NCBI GenBank assembly: GCA_034432855.1
Contig: DAOUBA010000073.1
Span: forward strand, 1 to 8,473
Reading direction: 5' to 3'
Source of the DNA: DAOUBA01 sp034432855
Lineage (GTDB): Bacteria > Chloroflexota > Anaerolineae > B4-G1
DNA length: 8,473 nucleotides
Position 1 is the stretch's first letter; each line of letters opens with the position of its first letter. A model generated the notes under the pieces. That model ran no database searches, was not told the DNA's origin, and saw only the letters and a program-made list of their open reading frames with translations. A program made the position numbers and the translations under genes. Below are positions 6,200-8,473 of this stretch, one piece after another.

Positions 6200-7942
6200 T
6201 CAACAATAGACTTGGACAATCACGACCGTGATGTTATCCTCTCCGCCGGCCTGATTGGCCGCTTCGACCAATCGGTCACATGCTTCCTGCGGTGAGGTCG
6301 AAGTGCGCCAGATATTCCAGATTTGCTCGTCGGACACCATCCCGCTCAGGCCATCTGAGCAGAGGAGCAGCGCCTCGCCAGGCAACAGGCGGCGCTCGAA
6401 CAGATCGGCTTCCACGCGAGGTTTGTCGCCGATGACGCGGTAGATCACGTTCTTTTGGGGGTGTACGGCCGCTTCTTCCGGCGTGATCTGGCCGGTGGCG
6501 ACCAGACGCTCGACGACAGAGTGATCAGTCGTGATCTGGAAGATGCCATCCGGCTTGAGCAAATAGGCCCGGCTGTCACCGACGTTGGCAATCGTCGCCA
6601 TATCACCGACGCAGAGCGCCGCTACCAGTGCAGCGCCCATATCGGTGCCGGCAGCCTTACGCCGCTCGTAGACAGCCTGATTGGCTACCTGTACTGCTGC
6701 CGTAAGCCATTGGCGCGCGTCGGGCAATGGCCGGCCGGCCGCCGTGGCCAACAACTCACCCGCCTGCTGCGCGAGCATACGGATGACCAACTGGCTCGCC
6801 ACGTCGCCGGCCTCGTGCCCGCCCATGCCATCGGCAACGGCGAACAGCCCTACCGGCGCACTGACGGAATGGAACACTGGCGCGATATCGAGAGTGAGCA
6901 GGCTGTCCTCATTCAGCGCGCGCTCCTGTCCCACATCGGAGCGGCGACCGACGAGGAACGTTACACTGACCGGACGGCGTAACTCTTGTAACACCGCCTC
7001 GATCTGGGCACCGAAGGTGGCGGCATCAGTAAACCCCTGAGGCCGGGCCAACGCCTGAGAGAAGAGAGTCGCCACGTGATCCGGCAACACAGCCCCAGAG
7101 GTGTACTGCGTTTGCCCTGTAGCCAGGTAGAACAACGCCAGCGCCAGTCCACGCACGTCCTGGGCAAAGGCTTCCACGAAGGAAGCAGCCGTCGGCGGGA
7201 TGACGACGGCGGACTCTAGATTGGTCCAACGCGCTTCTCTATCCTCCACGGCAATGCGGTTCAGGCTGACCTCGCGCAGAACGACGTTGCTGCGATGTAG
7301 ATAATCCAGCGCATGTGCCAGGGATACTCCCCATTCCAGAACCTTGCTCAACTCCTGGGGAACGGGCAAACTCGCCGCCAGAGGCGGCGGGAACTCGGCT
7401 TCCACCAGATAGCGGCGTGGGGAGCCGTAAGGGGCCTCAACAAAAAAGTCATGCGGCAACAGCAGACCGGGGTGATCCAGGCACATCCCCAGTAACTGCG
7501 CTTCCGACGCGAAAGCACGCTCGTCGCCGCTTTCCCGTACCACGTAGCGCAGATATAGCGGCGCGACGCCGGAGAGATCAGCCCCACACATGGCGCAAAA
7601 GCGTTCCTCCAGATCGGCCACCTGTGCATGGCAGTTGGGACACAGGCGCAGCGGAACGGTATCCTCTACGAGATAGACGTTCTCCTTCTCGCCCACACTG
7701 CGCACTTCCCACACCACATAGCGCCGCTCGCCCAACAGTGCCCCTTCCGGCAAAGGCGCAAAGGCGACGCTGGCTCCCGGCAGCGGGCGGGTGGCAGGCA
7801 GGCCGGAATCGGAGGATCGGACGAGCGGCCGGGTAGGCTGCCTGGAGGGATCAGGGGCCTCCGATGCTTCCAGTGCCGTGCCGCATCGGTGGCAAAAGCG
7901 CGCGCCGGGGCGATTTTCGTAACCACAGTTCGGACACTTCAT
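6200..7942 (-). CDS. Zinc-ribbon / pseudokinase / PP2C phosphatase fusion (580 aa)
   Basis: This is a soluble protein in three parts. An N-terminal zinc ribbon has C3, C6, C17 and C20, followed by a linker. Residues about 70-320 follow the plan of a Ser/Thr kinase: YVVWEVRSVGEKENVYLVED as the N-lobe start, SEAQLL as helix C, then ALDYLHRSNVVLREVSLNRI as the catalytic loop region. HRDxK has become LREVS, DFG has become NLE (241-243), and the lysine strand has no clear Lys, so catalysis is not expected. A second zinc ribbon (C101, C104, C116, C119) is inserted in the N-lobe. The C-terminal PP2C domain (about 328-580) is intact: RALNED (D346), ADGMGGH (D371), ANVGDSRAYL, CSDG (D530) and GGEDN (D569). 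There is no membrane span. The start is fixed by GGGGAGG seven bases upstream and a 4-base ATGA overlap with the preceding gene. Inference: the kinase-like part binds or senses a partner and controls the phosphatase. Confidence 0.93.
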   Translation of the reverse strand: MKCPNCGYENRPGARFCHRCGTALEASEAPDPSRQPTRPLVRSSDSGLPATRPLPGASVAFAPLPEGALLGERRYVVWEVRSVGEKENVYLVEDTVPLRLCPNCHAQVADLEERFCAMCGADLSGVAPLYLRYVVRESGDERAFASEAQLLGMCLDHPGLLLPHDFFVEAPYGSPRRYLVEAEFPPPLAASLPVPQELSKVLEWGVSLAHALDYLHRSNVVLREVSLNRIAVEDREARWTNLESAVVIPPTAASFVEAFAQDVRGLALALFYLATGQTQYTSGAVLPDHVATLFSQALARPQGFTDAATFGAQIEAVLQELRRPVSVTFLVGRRSDVGQERALNEDSLLTLDIAPVFHSVSAPVGLFAVADGMGGHEAGDVASQLVIRMLAQQAGELLATAAGRPLPDARQWLTAAVQVANQAVYERRKAAGTDMGAALVAALCVGDMATIANVGDSRAYLLKPDGIFQITTDHSVVERLVATGQITPEEAAVHPQKNVIYRVIGDKPRVEADLFERRLLPGEALLLCSDGLSGMVSDEQIWNIWRTSTSPQEACDRLVEAANQAGGEDNITVVIVQVYC

Positions 7943-8473
7943 GGCTGCGCCTCCCCGATACCGGCGTGGAAGACGAACTCGACTCCGCCGATACCCAGCC
8001 GCCAGCCCTCGCGCAAGAGATTGCGGCCGGTACGCCTGCCGTTGACATAGACACCGTTCATCGAGTCGAGGTCCTCCACAATCCAGCGCCCCTCCTGATA
8101 ATAGATACGGGCGTGACGGCGGGAGACCGTATCCCAGCCGACCAGGTCTTGAGTGATGACAAGTTCGTTCTCTACTCCCCGGCCAATGGTCATACCCTCC
8201 GGCTTCAACTCAAAGCGACGCGGGCCACCCGGAGCATCTACGATCTCCAGATATGGGCCAGTGGGAGCAGGCGACGGGGGTGGAGGAACGGGTCGGGGTT
8301 TCGGCTTCCTCCTCCCGCGAAAGGCCCATGCAATCAGGGCAAGGCCCACAAGCAGGAGGAGCAATGCCAGGCAGCCCGCAGAAACCAAAAACCAGTTTTC
8401 GGCGAGGACTCCGGTAAGCGCCTCAACGTCAATGATAGGTGGCGGAGTGGGGGTTGGTGTCCAGCTGGGGCTA
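7939..8473 (-). CDS. Membrane protein with C-terminal FHA domain, cut by the right edge (177 aa visible)
   Basis: The frame is open to the window edge, so the true start is outside; the TTG at 8388 lies inside the membrane span and is not a credible start. Visible in order are a Pro/Thr-rich stretch (WTPTPTPPP), the short segment IIDVEALTGVLAEN, a membrane span (WFLVSAGCLALLLLLVGLAL), a basic stop-transfer RGRRKPKPR, a Pro-rich linker, and an FHA domain. FHA pocket motifs are all present: IGRG, VSRRHARI and LDSMNGVYVNGRR. The N-terminal part should be outside and the FHA inside, mirroring the vWA-TM-FHA protein. The missing N-terminus could be another vWA, an enzyme or a simple tail; this cannot be told here. 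Its TGA overlaps the next ATG (ATGA), so it is translationally coupled to the PP2C fusion. It reads phosphothreonine; the partner is unknown. Confidence 0.9.
   Translation of the reverse strand, partial: SPSWTPTPTPPPIIDVEALTGVLAENWFLVSAGCLALLLLLVGLALIAWAFRGRRKPKPRPVPPPPSPAPTGPYLEIVDAPGGPRRFELKPEGMTIGRGVENELVITQDLVGWDTVSRRHARIYYQEGRWIVEDLDSMNGVYVNGRRTGRNLLREGWRLGIGGVEFVFHAGIGEAQP
7950..7956 (-). promoter_or_regulatory. Ribosome binding site for the PP2C fusion gene
   Basis: GGGGAGG on the minus strand lies seven bases before the ATG at 7942, inside the last codons of the FHA gene. It fixes the start with the first zinc ribbon at residue 3. Confidence 0.8.

Noticed and set aside
200..8473. TerY-P triad or type VI secretion Ppk/Ppp/Fha locus
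   Set aside because: The component types are similar, but no Ter proteins, OB-fold kinase fusion or secretion genes are visible. The vWA here is exported and fused to a span and an FHA, unlike TerY. A relationship beyond the window cannot be excluded.

Overview
The window is one densely packed minus-strand gene cluster for Ser/Thr phosphorylation signalling at the membrane. No gene on the plus strand can be supported. In transcription order (right to left) it encodes: (1) a membrane protein with a cytosolic FHA domain, cut by the right edge; (2) a soluble protein combining zinc ribbons, a kinase-like domain lacking the catalytic residues, and an intact PP2C phosphatase; (3) a secreted-then-anchored protein with an outside vWA domain, one membrane span and an inside FHA domain; (4) a membrane Ser/Thr kinase with a non-canonical catalytic loop; (5) a membrane PP2C phosphatase; (6) a canonical membrane Ser/Thr kinase. 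The junctions are a 4-base overlap and gaps of 21, 43, 3 and 8 bases, so one transcript is very likely. Its promoter must lie beyond the right edge.

Together the genes supply writers (two kinases), erasers (two PP2Cs) and phosphothreonine readers (two FHA proteins), most of them anchored with Pro/Thr-rich or vWA regions outside the membrane. The natural reading is a transmembrane module that senses something outside or in the envelope and sets the phosphorylation of FHA ligands inside. No transcription factor, transporter or other obvious output is visible, so the output is unknown.

The features most worth attention are the pseudokinase/zinc-ribbon/PP2C fusion, and the nearly identical membrane anchor and Thr/Pro tail shared by kinase 6 and phosphatase 5. 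The shared DNA there includes a 56-base unit with only 1 mismatch between the two genes. Others are a 27-residue tandem repeat in the kinase tail, a degenerate MIDAS motif in the vWA protein, and unusual translation starts for both kinases.

The GC-rich coding, the 'TPTPSPT' low-complexity extracytoplasmic tails, the YAPIEQY-type kinase activation segment and the abundance of kinase, PP2C, FHA and vWA genes suggest a Chloroflexota bacterium. This is inferred from style, not from a marker gene. The left 199 bases hold no supported gene, only weak inverted repeats.
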